DNA of 64,000 nucleotides from Pristionchus mayeri. Taxonomy: Eukaryota; Nematoda; Chromadorea; Rhabditida; Neodiplogasteridae. This document shows, piece after piece, positions 10,206 through 21,429 of this stretch (position 1 is the stretch's first letter; every line of letters starts with the position of its first letter). The stretch is from contig BTRK01000004.1 of NCBI GenBank assembly GCA_036245805.1, positions 9,672,001 through 9,736,000 of the forward strand. The letters are read 5' to 3'. The notes beneath the pieces were generated by a model, which worked only from the letters and a program-made list of their open reading frames with translations, had not been told where the DNA came from and searched no databases. Both the position numbers and the translations under genes were made by a program.

Positions 10206-13200
10206 CACGCGTCTTCTGAGAGAATGCATGAAAACTGACCCCCCGAGGAACAAGGAGCCGAAAGTTTGAGCAATATCTTCAAGATAATTATGCCAGAGTA
10301 TGTTGGGGACGAGAAAACTTTTGGCGTTGGCGGTTTTTTTTGGAACCGGCTTTTAGGCATTTTCCGGTTCTGCACCCGGCCCTACCGTATATCAGGTTCC
10401 AGATAAGATACAGGGCTGGAAAAGAGCTCCAAATGTGCGGAAAATTACTTCAAACAACTTTTATGTTGACACCAAATAGATACGACTTTGCCTTCAAAGT
10501 GAAAAACCTCAAAAAGTATGTCCAAAAGTACAAAATAAAATCTACTGGATCTGGAACCCCCCTGTTTACCACTTTTTTATTACATATTTGAAATCTGCAG
10601 TATCGATATAGTCTAGGAAAATATTGACCCGATAGCTGTAGGGGTGTGGTAAGCTTTTATGAGGCATCGAAATGCCGAAAATCCGAATTTTTGCATTTTC
10701 TTGCTTTTTTTGTTCTCTCCAAATAGGCATATATTTCGGCATTTGCTGTATGTGCTCATTTATCATTTTTCCTGCTCTTACATTGCTGTTTTATCTTGCA
10801 CGATCGTAAAATTGTCACATTTTGCTAATTGGATGCACGCTGAATTAATTTATCCGTATTATTTAAGAGACCATCCGCTAGAAAACGGAAAATGCCTCGG
10901 ATGGCCACAATTCGAAAAAACCATGAACTTTTTTCCTGAAGTATCCTTCAAAAATGTTGCGGTGTGGGACATATTGATAAGTTTAGATATCGATTATGAA
11001 AAAAAGTTACCGTAACCCACCGATTTCGGGGTCGAAAAAGTTGAATTCATAAAAATACATGAAATATAGATTTTCTGGTGTATTTTCACAAGTAGAAACC
11101 GAATTTCTATTTTAAACTTACGATAAAATTGAAAGAAGCAAGTTCGAGTGCGTGAAAAGTCAGAGAAAGACGAGAGAGCGTGCATTTCGGAGAGAGGGAA
11201 AAGTAAGTGAACAATCACAGCTTCCTTTTCCCTCTCTCAGAAATGCACCCTCTCTCGCCTTTCTCTGACTTTTCTCGCAGATTTTCATCGACCTTTTTCA
11301 TCGAGCTCGTTGAAAAGTTCGTGAACTTTTCTTCGAAGTTGTTTTGATTAAAACGTTCTCCCCTACCCATATCATTTCTATATTTTCTATAAATTCTCGA
11401 ACACTCTGCTGATGAAGAACCCTTGTGGCGGACGATAAATAAAATATAAAATAAACTAAAGTAAGCTCGGTATTTTAAAGAGAAACAGTTTTCACGCACC
11501 TCAGAAGTTCGCGAACTTTTTACGCAACTTTTCTCGCACATTTCTGGCAGATTAAACGGGTCGATCGACTTTTTTGACCCACAAAGTGACGAGTCAAAAT
11601 TTGAAAAATCAAAAATTTTCGATTTTTTCCAATTTAGTACCAGAAATACGTTATACATTAAAGAATGAGTTAATTCGATAAGAAAACAATCGGTTTAATC
11701 TGTCAGAAATGTGCGAGAAAAGTTGCGTAAAAAGTTGCGTAAAAAGTTCGCGAACTTCTGATTCTCTCCTGTTCGTGTACTCTCTCTCTTTCTCTAACCA
11801 GGTCGTTGAAAAGTTCACGAACTTTTCGACGAACTATGTTCGAAAATCATACTTTTCTTTTGTTTTACTTATTTTTATAAAATTATTTTTGCTTTTAACT
11901 TATGACTTCTTATAATGACAACCTTCCCTTAGCTGGAATAGCTTCAGAATACAGCGTAGTGAAAGTAAACACGGTTGGAGTAATTTTTTCGAAAATGGGT
12001 CACCACTTTCCCCACCCTGTAATGTCAAGCTATTCCATCAGAGGGAAGGTTGTTCTTATAAGCAGTCATAAGTTGAAAGCAAAAATAATTGATAAAAATA
12101 AGTAAAACAAAAGAAAAGTACGAATTTCGAACATAGTTCGTCGAAAAGTTCGTGAACTTTTCAAGGAGCTGCGTGAAAAGTTAGAGAAAGGCGAGAGAGC
12201 ACGCGTTCTTGAGAGAGGGAAAAGGAAGCAGTGATTGTTTACTTCCTTTTCCCTCTCTCAAAAATGCGTGCTCTCTCGCCTTTCTCTAACTTTTCACGCA
12301 GCTCCTTGAAAAGTTCGTTAAAAACCGGCATTAATTCGTTCGAAATTCGTACTTTTCTTTTGTTTTACTTATTTTTATCAATTATTTTTGCTCTTAACTT
12401 ATGACTGCGTATAAGAACAACCTTCCCTCTGATGGAATAGCTTGACATTACAGGGTGGGGAAAGTGGTGACCCATTTTCGAAAAAAATACTCCAACCGTG
12501 TTTACTTTCACTACGCTGTATTCTGAAGCTATTCCAGCTAAGGGAAGGTTGTCATTATAAGAAATCATAAGTTAAAAGCAAAAATAGTTTATAAAAGTAA
12601 GTAAAACAAAAGAAAAGTATGATTTTCGAACACAGTTCGTCGAAAAGTTCGTGAACTTTTCAAGGAGCTGCGTGAAAAGTTAGAGAAAGGCGAGAGAGCA
12701 CGCGTTCTTGAGAGAGGGAAAAGGAAGCAGTGATTGTTTACTTCCTTTTCCCTCTCTCAAGAATGCGTGCTCTCTCGCCTTTCTCTAACTTTTCACGCAG
12801 CTCCTTGAAAAGTTCGTTAAAAACCGGCATTAATTCGTTCGAAATTCGTACTTTTCTTTTGTTTTACTTATTTTTATCAATTATTTTTGCTCTTAACTTA
12901 TGACTGCGTATAAGAACAACCTTCCCTCTGATGGAATAGCTTGACATTACAGGGTGGGGAAAGTGGTGACCCATTTTCGAAAAAAATACTCCAACCGTGT
13001 TTACTTTCACTACGCTGTATTCTGAAGCTATTCCAGCTAAGGGAAGGTTGTCATTATAAGAAATCATAAGTTAAAAGCAAAAATAGTTTATAAAAGTAAG
13101 TAAAACAAAAGAAAAGTATGATTTTCGAACACAGTTCGTCGAAAAGTTCGTGAACTTTTCATCGACCTGGTTAGAGAAAGAGAGAGAGCATGCGAAATGG

Positions 13201-14467
13201 AGAGAATCAGAAGTTCGCGAACTTTTCACGCAACTTTTTCTCGCACATTTCTGACAGATTAAACAGGCCGAATGTGATTCAAAGATCTAGAGACTAAAAA
13301 AATGAAATCTGGAGAAAATGAAAATGAAAAAAAATGAAAATTTTCGAAATTCAGTGCTATAAAAACCAAAGGACTTCATTTTTAAAATTCTCCAAAAAAT
13401 AAGGTGAACTTAGAATAGGTTGAGGTATCTAAAAATGCTATTCATCGGCTAGTTTCTCATGTTCGGAAAAGTTATGCCCGATTATGTCCCATTTTGGATG
13501 AAAATATCAATTTTTTCACTCTAACTTGCTTCTTTCAATTTTATCGTAAGTTTAAAATAGAAATTCGGTTTCTACATGTGAAAATACACCAGAAAATCTA
13601 TATTTCATGTATTTTTATGATTTCAACTTTTTCGACTCCAAAATCGGTGGGTTACTGTAGTAACTTTTTTCATAATTGATATCTAAACTTCGCAATATGT
13701 CCCACACCGCAACATTTTTGAAGGATACTTCAGGAAAAAAGTTCATGGTTTTTTCGAATTGTGGCCATCCGAGGCATTTTCCGTTTTCTAGCGGATGGTC
13801 TCTTAAATAATACGGATAAATTAATTCAGCGTGCATCCAATTAGCAAAATGTGACAATTTTACGATCGTGCAAGATAAAACAGCAATGTAAGAGCAGGAA
13901 AAATGATAAATGAGCACATACGGCAAATGCCGAAATATATGCCTATTTGGAGAGAACAAAAAATGCAAGAAAATGCAAAAATTCGGATTTTCGGCATTTC
14001 GATGCCTCATAAAAGCTTACCACACCCCTACAGCTATCGGGTCAATATTTTCCTAGACTATATCGATACTGCAGATTTCAAATATGTAATAAAAAAGTGG
14101 TAAACAGGGGGGTTCCAGATCCAGTAGATTTTATTTTGTACTTTTGGACATACTTTTTGAGGTTTTTCACTTTGAAGGCAAAGTCGTATCTATTTGGTGT
14201 CAACATAAAAGTTGTTTGAAGTAATTTTCCGCACATTTTGAGCTCTTTTCCAGCCCTGTATCTTATCTGGAACCTGATATATGGTGGGGCCGGGTGCAGA
14301 ACCGGAAAATGACTAAAAGCCGGTTCCAAAAAAAACCGCCAACACCAAAAGTTTTCTCGTCCCCAACATACTCTGGCATAATTATCTTGAAGATATTGCT
14401 CAAACTTTCGGCTCCTTGTTCCTCGGGGGGTCAGTTTTCATGCATTCTCTCAGAAGACGCGTGTTAA
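10206..14467. repeat. 4.3-kb nested palindromic element
   Basis: The ends are perfect partners: ACACGCGTCTTCTGAGAGAA at 10206 faces TTCTCTCAGAAGACGCGTGT ending at 14467. The arms remain recognisable for more than 2 kb inward, through the ATGTTGGGGACGAGAAAAC, CCCGGCCCTACCGTATATC and GCGGATGGTCTCTTAAATA blocks. The middle third contains 499-bp tandem units that are themselves palindromes, so palindromes are nested in a palindrome. The left arm also holds about 280 bp (near 11030-11690) not matched on the right. No transposase frame is seen. Its terminal CCCGGCCCTACCGTATATCAG block also occurs in the palindrome at 37099-39363, so the two belong to one family. Confidence 0.9.
12110..13109. repeat. 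499-bp tandem units inside the nested palindrome
   Basis: Two consecutive units (about 12110-12608 and 12609-13108) are nearly identical, with an inverted third partner at about 11850-12110. Each unit contains a hairpin of GCGTGAAAAGTTAGAGAAAG with its complement, and a second hairpin around AACCTTCCCT/AGGGAAGGTT. A 67-codon open frame appears three times (11902-12105 plus, 12365-12568 minus, 12864-13067 minus). The two minus copies are identical, but the frame simply reads across the second hairpin and shows no protein-like features. Confidence 0.85.
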
Positions 14468-15069
14468 AAAAACATACATAAATAACTGCAGTTGGCGCGT
14501 AAGCGGAAAATAGGAGGGAGATGAGAACAGTTGCGCGAGGAAATGAGTGGTCGATTACGTAATACGCGAAGGAAATGAATTTTGTGTGGCTATTGCTTTT
14601 GTCAACGAAATAATCACTTGTGTAGTTGTTTTCGTTAGTAAAGCATATGTGACAGAAAATAAAAGGTTAGGAGGAAGCTTAGACGTTTTTAGGGCCGAAT
14701 GAAAATATGCATGAATAATTACCGCGCTCTAGCACAAAAACAATGGTTCCGACAGGCCATTTGTCTCGATCCAAAATTTCCATCGGTTTCAGAGATTCTT
14801 CACGGTTCTAGGTACGGTTCTACTTCATAAAAATAGGCCTCGCCCTTCTTAGTTTACATATTGATAATTTTTTCCATTATATTTTTTTCAAAAATTATTG
14901 AATTTGAAATGAAAATACCGATAGCAGACACTGAACGCGAGAAGGACAGCATAGTGAGAAACTCCGTGCATCGTCCAAGCCATAAGCGCCATGCAGAATC
15001 TAATGGAACCTGAATGGAAACAATGGGAAAAAAGCTCACCACTATTCCAGTTTTACGAGCCCTTCATTG

Positions 15070-15135
<66 letters not shown>

Positions 15136-15244
15136 GCTATTTCGTTCGAAATAACGTGTGAGAAAACTGTAATAGAACAGGAAATTAATGACGATTAAAT
15201 GACGAATGAATAACGGGACAATGGGGTCAGGGGGGGGGGGGGGG
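14468..15244. other. Spacer with (TA)n and poly(G) tracts
   Basis: No gene is visible. A pure TA dinucleotide run occupies about 15072-15133, and a run of about 17 G occupies 15230-15246, directly abutting the 3' end of the LINE. The rest is AT-rich. Confidence 0.6.
15072..15133. repeat. (TA)n microsatellite
   Basis: About 30 uninterrupted TA repeats. No function is implied. Confidence 0.95.
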
Positions 15245-15247
15245 GAT

Positions 15248-15520
15248 CTACTCAGGGGAACTAGTCTGATTCTCGGAATTTACTAAAAGCCTTGCCGCTC
15301 TTGGAAAGAAACTATTGTGTCTGTAGTTGTGGTTCGATCCAGGATTATTGAAGTTCATGCCGTTTCGAGTGTAGTAAATTTTGAAATAATGTAGCTTTCG
15401 GTTGGAAATACTATATTTGCCTCGGATGAGATTTGTGGCTACTCTCATATCAATCGCTATTCTACGCTTCTCTAGGGAATCAATGCCTAGTTTCTTGTTG
15501 CGATCGAAAGCGGAGGGCAT
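15248..15520 (-). pseudogene. C-terminal segment of the LINE polyprotein
   Basis: This frame encodes a segment with RRIAIDMRVATNLIRG and ending NSFFPRAARLLVNSE. The Phe-Phe-Pro-Arg motif near the end is typical of the C-terminus of CR1-like polyproteins. It is separated from the polymerase by a frame change, so it cannot be expressed as one protein with it. Confidence 0.7.
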
Positions 15521-15684
15521 GTTTTACCATGTATCGCATAAACAGCGCATAAATAAACGTCGTGTGAAGTAGTTCTGTACCTTTTCCAATTCCTTTTTAT
15601 CTTTGTTTTGGTAAGGGCTGAATACGGATGAAGCGCTTTCTAAAATCGGTCTAATGTACATTGAGTACGTTTTTAGGAGTACTT

Positions 15685-16569
15685 CTATATTTGTGGTTCG
15701 TAAGGCTCTGAGTATAGTGTGGCTGGCAGTTTTGGCTTTAATGGATACGGTAGCGGAATGGTCGGAAAATGAGGGTTTTTCTGGATAACAAAACCTAGGT
15801 CTTTCACTTTTTCTTTTTGCTCTAAAGTTGTGGTGCCTATAGAATATTTTCGCTTTATATTTGCTCTGCCAAGGTGCAATGAGTTACATTTATGCGCAGC
15901 AAGAGGGAGTTGCCACTCTTCTGACCATTTTGCGATTATATTAATTGCTGATTGGAGAGGGGCAGGTGAGTTTCCCTTCCTAAAGGATCGATATATTTTT
16001 ATATCATCGGCATACATTCTTGCGACAACGCCATGATTTTGCACTAGAGTAGGGATTTCCGAGGTGTAAATTAGGAAGAGCAAAGGTCCTAAGACTGAGC
16101 CCTGTGGGACGCCGCTAGTCACAGGCATTGAGGTAGAAAGCGCATCTTTTACTCTCACTTGGAATGATCTATGTGTGAGATATCCTGTCATCCATTTTAT
16201 TGTATTATCGGAGAGACCTATAGTGCTAAGCTTGAGTTTTAGCTTGGGGTGGGATACTCTGTCAAAAGCTTTTGCGAAATCAAAGTAGATCACGTCAACT
16301 GGCTTCCCATCACTAATAGAGGATGTCCAGTGTTCGAGAACTTCTAGCATTTGGAGCTCATGCGACCGTTTCTTGCGGAATCCATATTGCTCATCGGGGA
16401 AAATTTCTAATTGCTCACAATGGGTAATAATGGATTTGCACAAAATTCGCTCAAAAACTCGACAGAAGAAGGATGCAATTGAGATAGGCCTGTAATTTAG
16501 GGGATTTGAAAAGGGGGGTGATTTCTTAACGGGGGTTACTATGGAATGCCTCCAATGGGAGGGGACCAT
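15685..16569 (-). pseudogene. Reverse transcriptase domain of the LINE
   Basis: A 294-codon open frame carries the reverse-transcriptase signature blocks in order: NYRPISI, YGFRKKRSHELQ, VIYFDFAKAFDRVSH, TSGVPQGSVLGPLLFLIY and the catalytic box ARMYADD. The last two Asp plus the Asp in FDFAKAFD make the usual catalytic triad, so the catalytic core itself looks intact. After VKDLGFVIQ the frame shifts; the true continuation (SATVSIKAKTASHTILRAL) lies in another frame from about 15780 down. Upstream the linker to the endonuclease is also out of frame. RNA-dependent DNA synthesis from the element's own transcript is the family role, but this copy is dead. Confidence 0.9.
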
Positions 16570-17329
16570 TCCAGATTGGTAAGAATTCCTAAAAATGATT
16601 TCTTAGGCTTCGGAAATGGGCACGGCAATTCGTTTTATGAATGTAAGGTCAATGTTCTCAGGGGTTTTACAGGAGGAGCGTTTCCATTTCTCAATAAGGG
16701 CGCAGATTTAATGTCTAAGGAATTGGGGTTCTTCGTAAGTACCAAGCTGAGGTAGGGCTCCAGTATTGGGCAGTTTTCCGTCATCGATGGTGAATACGCT
16801 TACGAAAGTCTCAGCAAATAAGTAAGTTAGCTTTGCCTAGGTCATCCATGACTAGTGTACCATCAACTCTTTTTAATCCCTCTACTCCCTTGGATTTATT
16901 GGCACAGCGTTTCATAAAACGGAAGAACTTATTCTTATCGTCGCTTTCGATTATCTTTTTCTCAATGGTTTTGTGATACCGTTGTAACTCTTTGCGGAAT
17001 TTTTTGTTCAGAACCTAGAAATTACGTTCATCGTTTGGGTCGTTGCTATTAATCGATTTGCGCCAGGCTTGAAAACGTTTTCCTAATAGTCGTTCAATAT
17101 GAGGAGGGAGTTTCCCATGAGAGAGGCTCACTTTGGTCCAAGGAACATGGGTGTCTATTGATTTTTGAATGACACTAATCAAGAGGTCGTACATGAGATC
17201 CACATTTGCTATTTTAGAAAATGCGCTGGTCCAATCGATGTTTGCTAATTGTGAATTAATGAGGTCGTAGTCAGCATTTCTGTAATCACGCCTAAGAGTG
17301 AAAGCGGGTGACGAATGAATCATTGAGAA

Positions 17330-17912
17330 TTTGAATTCGACCGTTGAATGGTCAGACATTTCGAAAGGGGGACCAATTTCAGTTTGGGAGATGAGGCCGG
17401 GATGGTTGCACAGTACTAAATCAAGGATATTTTCCTTTCTGGTAGGTTCTTGGACAAATTGGGCTAGTTTTGCTGAGTTACAGAGGTCGAGGAATGATTG
17501 TGCAGGGGGGGGTAACTGCTTTTTGCTGTGGAGTGGGGAAGATTGACCAGTCGATATCGGGAAGATTAAAGTCGCCAGTAACTATTGTTGGTTGAGGGCA
17601 TGAGCAAAGGTCAAGAATTGACTTAGTAAGAGAGGCAGTTTGTATCGTACTTGCTTTGGGATTACGGTAAGCGCACACAATCCTAATTAGGTCACCATTT
17701 ATGTCAACATCGACTGCCAATAATTCGTGGGATCCAGGTTCGGTTTCATCAGCAATCTGTGCTGCACTTATGGACGAGTGTAGGATGATCGCTACACCAC
17801 CGCCTTTAGAGTTCCTATCTCTTCTGAATACATTGTAGTACTGATTTTGGTCACCTAGGAGAAGTGAAGTAGGAAAGGATGGAGAGAGCCATGTCTCAGT
17901 GAGGCAAATCAT
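17330..17912 (-). pseudogene. Apurinic-type endonuclease domain of the LINE
   Basis: The frame shows the exonuclease-endonuclease-phosphatase motifs: CLTETWL at the start (metal-binding Glu), KGGGVAI, IVCAYRNP, TGDFNLPDIDW (catalytic Asp-Phe-Asn) and, after a frame change, SDHSTVEF (catalytic Ser-Asp-His). The break falls at a run of eight G at 17503-17510, a plausible slippage or sequencing site. In this family the domain nicks the target DNA to prime reverse transcription. A further segment down to about 17015 (DYRNADYDLINSQL and following) is the linker characteristic of CR1-like elements. Confidence 0.85.
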
Positions 17913-18219
17913 AGCATACTTTTTAAAAAGGGTTTGCGAAAGATACTGTAGTTTGTTTTGGACAGAGCGGCAGTTGACTAAAATGGCGGAGAATGAAAGT
18001 GAGTTTCGGTCTGAGTGATTATTTTTGGGCCGGTGAATCAGTACCAGTTTCCCTGGGCTCCGAAATTGGGTGGGGCACCGAACTGAGAAATGTGAGCCAT
18101 GAAGGGGTTATGGTGGGGATACGGAATGGGGAAAGGGTTCATTGGCATCTGTGTATTGAAGAGGGAGGGAGGAGGTGCTCCATATCCATTCATCTTGTGC
18201 ATGGGGTTCCGGGAATGGA

Positions 18220-18627
18220 TCAGAGGAGGGCGACTCGTGCGGGGATCTGCGGTCGCTCATTCGGATGGCCAGGACCACGATTGTTGGAGAAGACTGAATC
18301 GCGGCGACTTCTGGTCCTGTTCCGATAGGTGTCATCGTTAAGTTGAGGGCGGGTCTGGGTCTGATTGCGGGGGGAGGACGAGTGAGTGGGGGCTGAAGGA
18401 GGCTCAGGTCCATTCCTTCCACAACCCTTACCAGGGGTCTTTCGTCGGGCGTCGTCTCGATCCGCATAGGAAGGACGAATGTAAACATCTCTGAAGAAGG
18501 GATCGCGAGAGACGCGATTCGCATTCTTCACAAAGAGTTTCGCGTGTTTTCGGGTCGGAAGAACAACTTTGGTAAGTCGGGAATGGGGACTGTCGACATG
18601 TGCAGGTAGGTGATTATGACTTTCCAC
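18220..18627 (-). pseudogene. ORF1-like remnant of the LINE
   Basis: The frame reads SRLTKVVLPTRKHAKLFVKN and then a DVYIRPSYADRDDARRK segment, which resembles the conserved C-terminal part of the nucleic-acid-binding ORF1 of CR1-like elements. After that it becomes low-complexity (SAPTHSSSPRNQTQTRPQ). The N-terminal part is missing. Assignment rests on position (5' of the endonuclease) and motif style. Confidence 0.55.
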
Positions 18628-18640
18628 TTACTAGATTAAC

Positions 18641-19738
18641 TAAAATCGTCGAGTTCCCGCTCTTGTTCCTTTAGTATTATACGCCCGTGCGATCCGTCGA
18701 GCGGTAAAATAACAAAAAAAATAGGAAAAAAAGGAACATGAGCGGGAACAAAAATGAGTACTCTCAAGTCGCTGTCGATGGAGTAAGTCAAATGAAGAAG
18801 CGAATTCCCGACGGTCCGTTCATTCACCTGATAATGTACAGGAGCCTGTAAATACGCCGATTAAGACAATACGCCGATTTAAAAAAAAATACGCCGATTT
18901 CTTTGGTGTCCATTATTCTGAAAAGAAGTAGATTTACATGGTCTGAAGTTCGAGCAAAACCTTTGGAAGATGAGCATTGATGCAATGACAGTCGAGGTTT
19001 CAATAGTGATGAAATTAATAAGAATTATCGAATACGAGCTGAAATTCGATTGTGAATGATCCTACGTGCACGGTTTCTTCTCGCTATGAACGCTATTTTA
19101 ACCATCTTCGCTTTTTTCAATCTATTGTTTATTGAATTGATCTCCTTGAACGATTTTCTTCACCCCCAATCATCATCACGTATAAATCAATTGTTGAGTT
19201 TTTATGCTTTTAGGAGGGATTGCTCTCAAGTAAGGTGACGAATGGCAAAATCCACGCGCTTATGTGCAATGGAAACTTACCGAAGCGTACTCGAGTTTCT
19301 GACAATGGCTGAAGCGAGCAACGTATTTGTGAGAATAGTGCTTAGACCAAATAAATGGTGAATGAGACGAGTGACTTCGAAATGCATCTCTAGGCTGAAA
19401 AGAAACAAAATAAGTACGAGTACGATTGAGGAACTGTTGAGGAATTTCAATGCGAAAGGAAACAAAAAGTGAGGAAAAAGTGTTCGCAACAATAGCCGTT
19501 GTTTTGTTTGCCGTTTGTGCGAAAAGGGAGTATTTTAGACGTGAGAGAAAAATGAACGTGGGAGGCTAATATTGGCTCTCTTCGTATACTGTCAAATAAC
19601 AAAAAAAACAAGAAGATGAAAGGAGGCAAACCAAGCTGACATCTGCACATATTTTATCTACGCTCCGGGGCGCAACGAAACTTGAATAATTAATAATGTG
19701 TCATGGTAGGGAAAGTATTGACTCTCCTTGACATGAGG
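18641..19738. other. Spacer with no gene seen
   Basis: There are no splice-bounded open blocks. The 11-bp word ATACGCCGATT is repeated three times at 18851-18900. The remainder is AT-rich and non-coding in appearance. Confidence 0.45.
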
Positions 19739-20245
19739 ATCAGAGTTGAGCGTAAAATAATTATTTTACGGATCCGTAAAAGCGTAAAATTTTCAAAATC
19801 CGTAAAATTCCGTAAAAATCGTAAAATCCGTAAAATTTACCCAAATGTCCCTGTAGGGAGCTATAATCATGTACGTAAGCAACGGAATGTTGCATAGGAG
19901 CAATTAAGTCATAAATGTTTGTTTAAAAGTGTTTCTTTAGACATTTTATCGGGTCACATGCGTTCACAAAATCTCAGCGAAGAAATGTCGTGTACATTTT
20001 TGGAAAAAACCGGAATGAATAAGTATGCGACACTTTTTCTGTTTTTAATATGAAAACATATAACAAAAAATAGAAAAAAATCGTTCAAAAGTTTCGATTT
20101 TGATCGAATTTTACATTTATTTCAACAAAAATTTCGAAAACTTTTTACGGATTTTACGGATTAATTTTTTACGGAATTCGTAAAAAATAAATTTTACGGA
20201 TTAATACCGTAAAATCCGTAAAACCCGTAAAATCCCAACCCTGAT
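19739..20245. mobile_element. MITE of repeated CGTAAAATCC-type words
   Basis: The element is bounded by imperfect terminal inverted repeats (ATCAGAGTTGAG at the left, CCCAACCCTGAT at the right). Both sides are flanked by GAGG (19735-19738 and 20246-20249), a likely 4-bp target-site duplication. Within the first and last 120 bp, short words such as GTAAAATCCGTAAAA and TTTTACGGATTTTACGG recur many times in opposite orientations, so the ends pair as a multi-register stem. The 250-bp interior is unique and AT-rich. No transposase is encoded. Confidence 0.75.
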
Positions 20246-20249
20246 GAGG

Positions 20250-21429
20250 ATGAAATACGATAGGAGGGAAGGGAGGATGTTGGGGTGCAATATGAAAAAA
20301 GAACGAAGATCTACTGGCTTCATCTGTCTTCGTCCGGTCTGATGGGCATTTCCTCATTATTTTTCCTGTACATGTACACGACGATAATCTACAACTGAAC
20401 AACTCGTCTGTGAGTATGATGTAATCACAAAAAAATATTCTCTAAAAGAATGAGCATCTCTAGAAGGTCTAGAAGAAATCTCTAGAAGAAAGCCTGAAAT
20501 TTCGGGCGTTTTAGTTTCCTTCCTCTCGAAATATTCAGTCAAGCTAAATGTAAGAGCTCTGACTCTTCGTTGCATAAATCTCGAAAGTAAAGGCAAAATT
20601 GATGACTAGAATGGGATTCTTGAGAATGGAATGAATGAGCCGGGTAGAGACGAAGAAGACAAAGGACTAGTCAAAAGAATTGGCGATGAGAGCGTTATGA
20701 GGTCTATTGTGGAATTAGGTTTCCCACTTTCAACGAATGAAGGATTAATATTGTTCTGAAACATTTTTGACAGGAAAAACATTTTTGACATCTTGCGTTC
20801 AGTATTTTCATTATGTGAGAGGATGAAGGGTTCCCTTCTTCATTTTTTCAGGTTTTTTGCGCGATATACATTTACATGTAAAGTCCCTCAAATTTCGCGA
20901 CGAAATTAGAAGCCGGTGATACAGCTCATCATGGGCAATCATTAAACTATCGAATTTTCATGAACATTTTTCTGGCTGTATTGTAAAAACTCGAAGCACA
21001 TCGTAAATAATAAACATTCATTACTAATACAATACAATCAATACATGATGGCTTTTGAGGAACGGAAATGTGTGTTGTGCGGGAGCAATTCCTGAGATCA
21101 GATCCGTCAGAATGTGGCAAAGTATTAGGGGGGAATGCGTACGGTATCTATTCCTACTACTTATTATGTGTGTTATTGTACAAAATGCATGAATGAATAC
21201 AAATTATAAATCTACAAATCGGCATCTAGACAAAGCAAAAATATCGGCGATTGGCCGCCTAGATCTGGCACTCTCTGGTTTGGTACATGGCAAGGGCGAT
21301 AGAATGGCGAAAACATCGAAACAGGGTGAAGTTGAATCTACTGACTGATTCATATATTCGAAATTCAGGTAACTTCTTTTGATTGGAGGCGCTGGGAAAG
21401 ATGTTGATTGCCCAAAGGTTTCCCGTGCT
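20250..21429. other. Spacer with no gene seen
   Basis: No convincing exon is visible. The stretch lies downstream of the stop codon of the membrane-protein gene on the minus strand, so its right-hand end should hold that gene's 3' untranslated region. Confidence 0.45.

Larger units (their letters stand above)
15245..18640 (-). mobile_element. Inactive CR1-like non-LTR retrotransposon (LINE)
   Basis: Reading on the minus strand from 18640 to 15245, the element carries in order an ORF1-type remnant, an apurinic endonuclease, a reverse transcriptase and a C-terminal region ending FFPRAARLLV. That C-terminal motif is common at the end of CR1/Jockey-type polyproteins. The domain order and the linker between endonuclease and polymerase match the CR1-like elements of nematodes. 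Frameshifts (for example at a homopolymer at 17503-17510, between 16570 and 17015, and near 15785) break the polyprotein, so the element cannot be autonomous. A poly(G) run flanks its 3' end. It is 5' truncated or its ORF1 is badly eroded, and it separates the palindrome block from the membrane-protein gene. Confidence 0.9.

Noticed and set aside
11902..13067. Three copies of a 67-codon open frame (two identical) suggesting a repeated small gene
   Set aside because: The frame reads straight across a hairpin in the 499-bp units, exists in both orientations because the units are palindromic, and has no protein-like features.
15325..15345. tRNA B-box-like GGTTCGATCC
   Set aside because: No matching A box, acceptor stem or cloverleaf surrounds it, and it lies in the LINE coding region.
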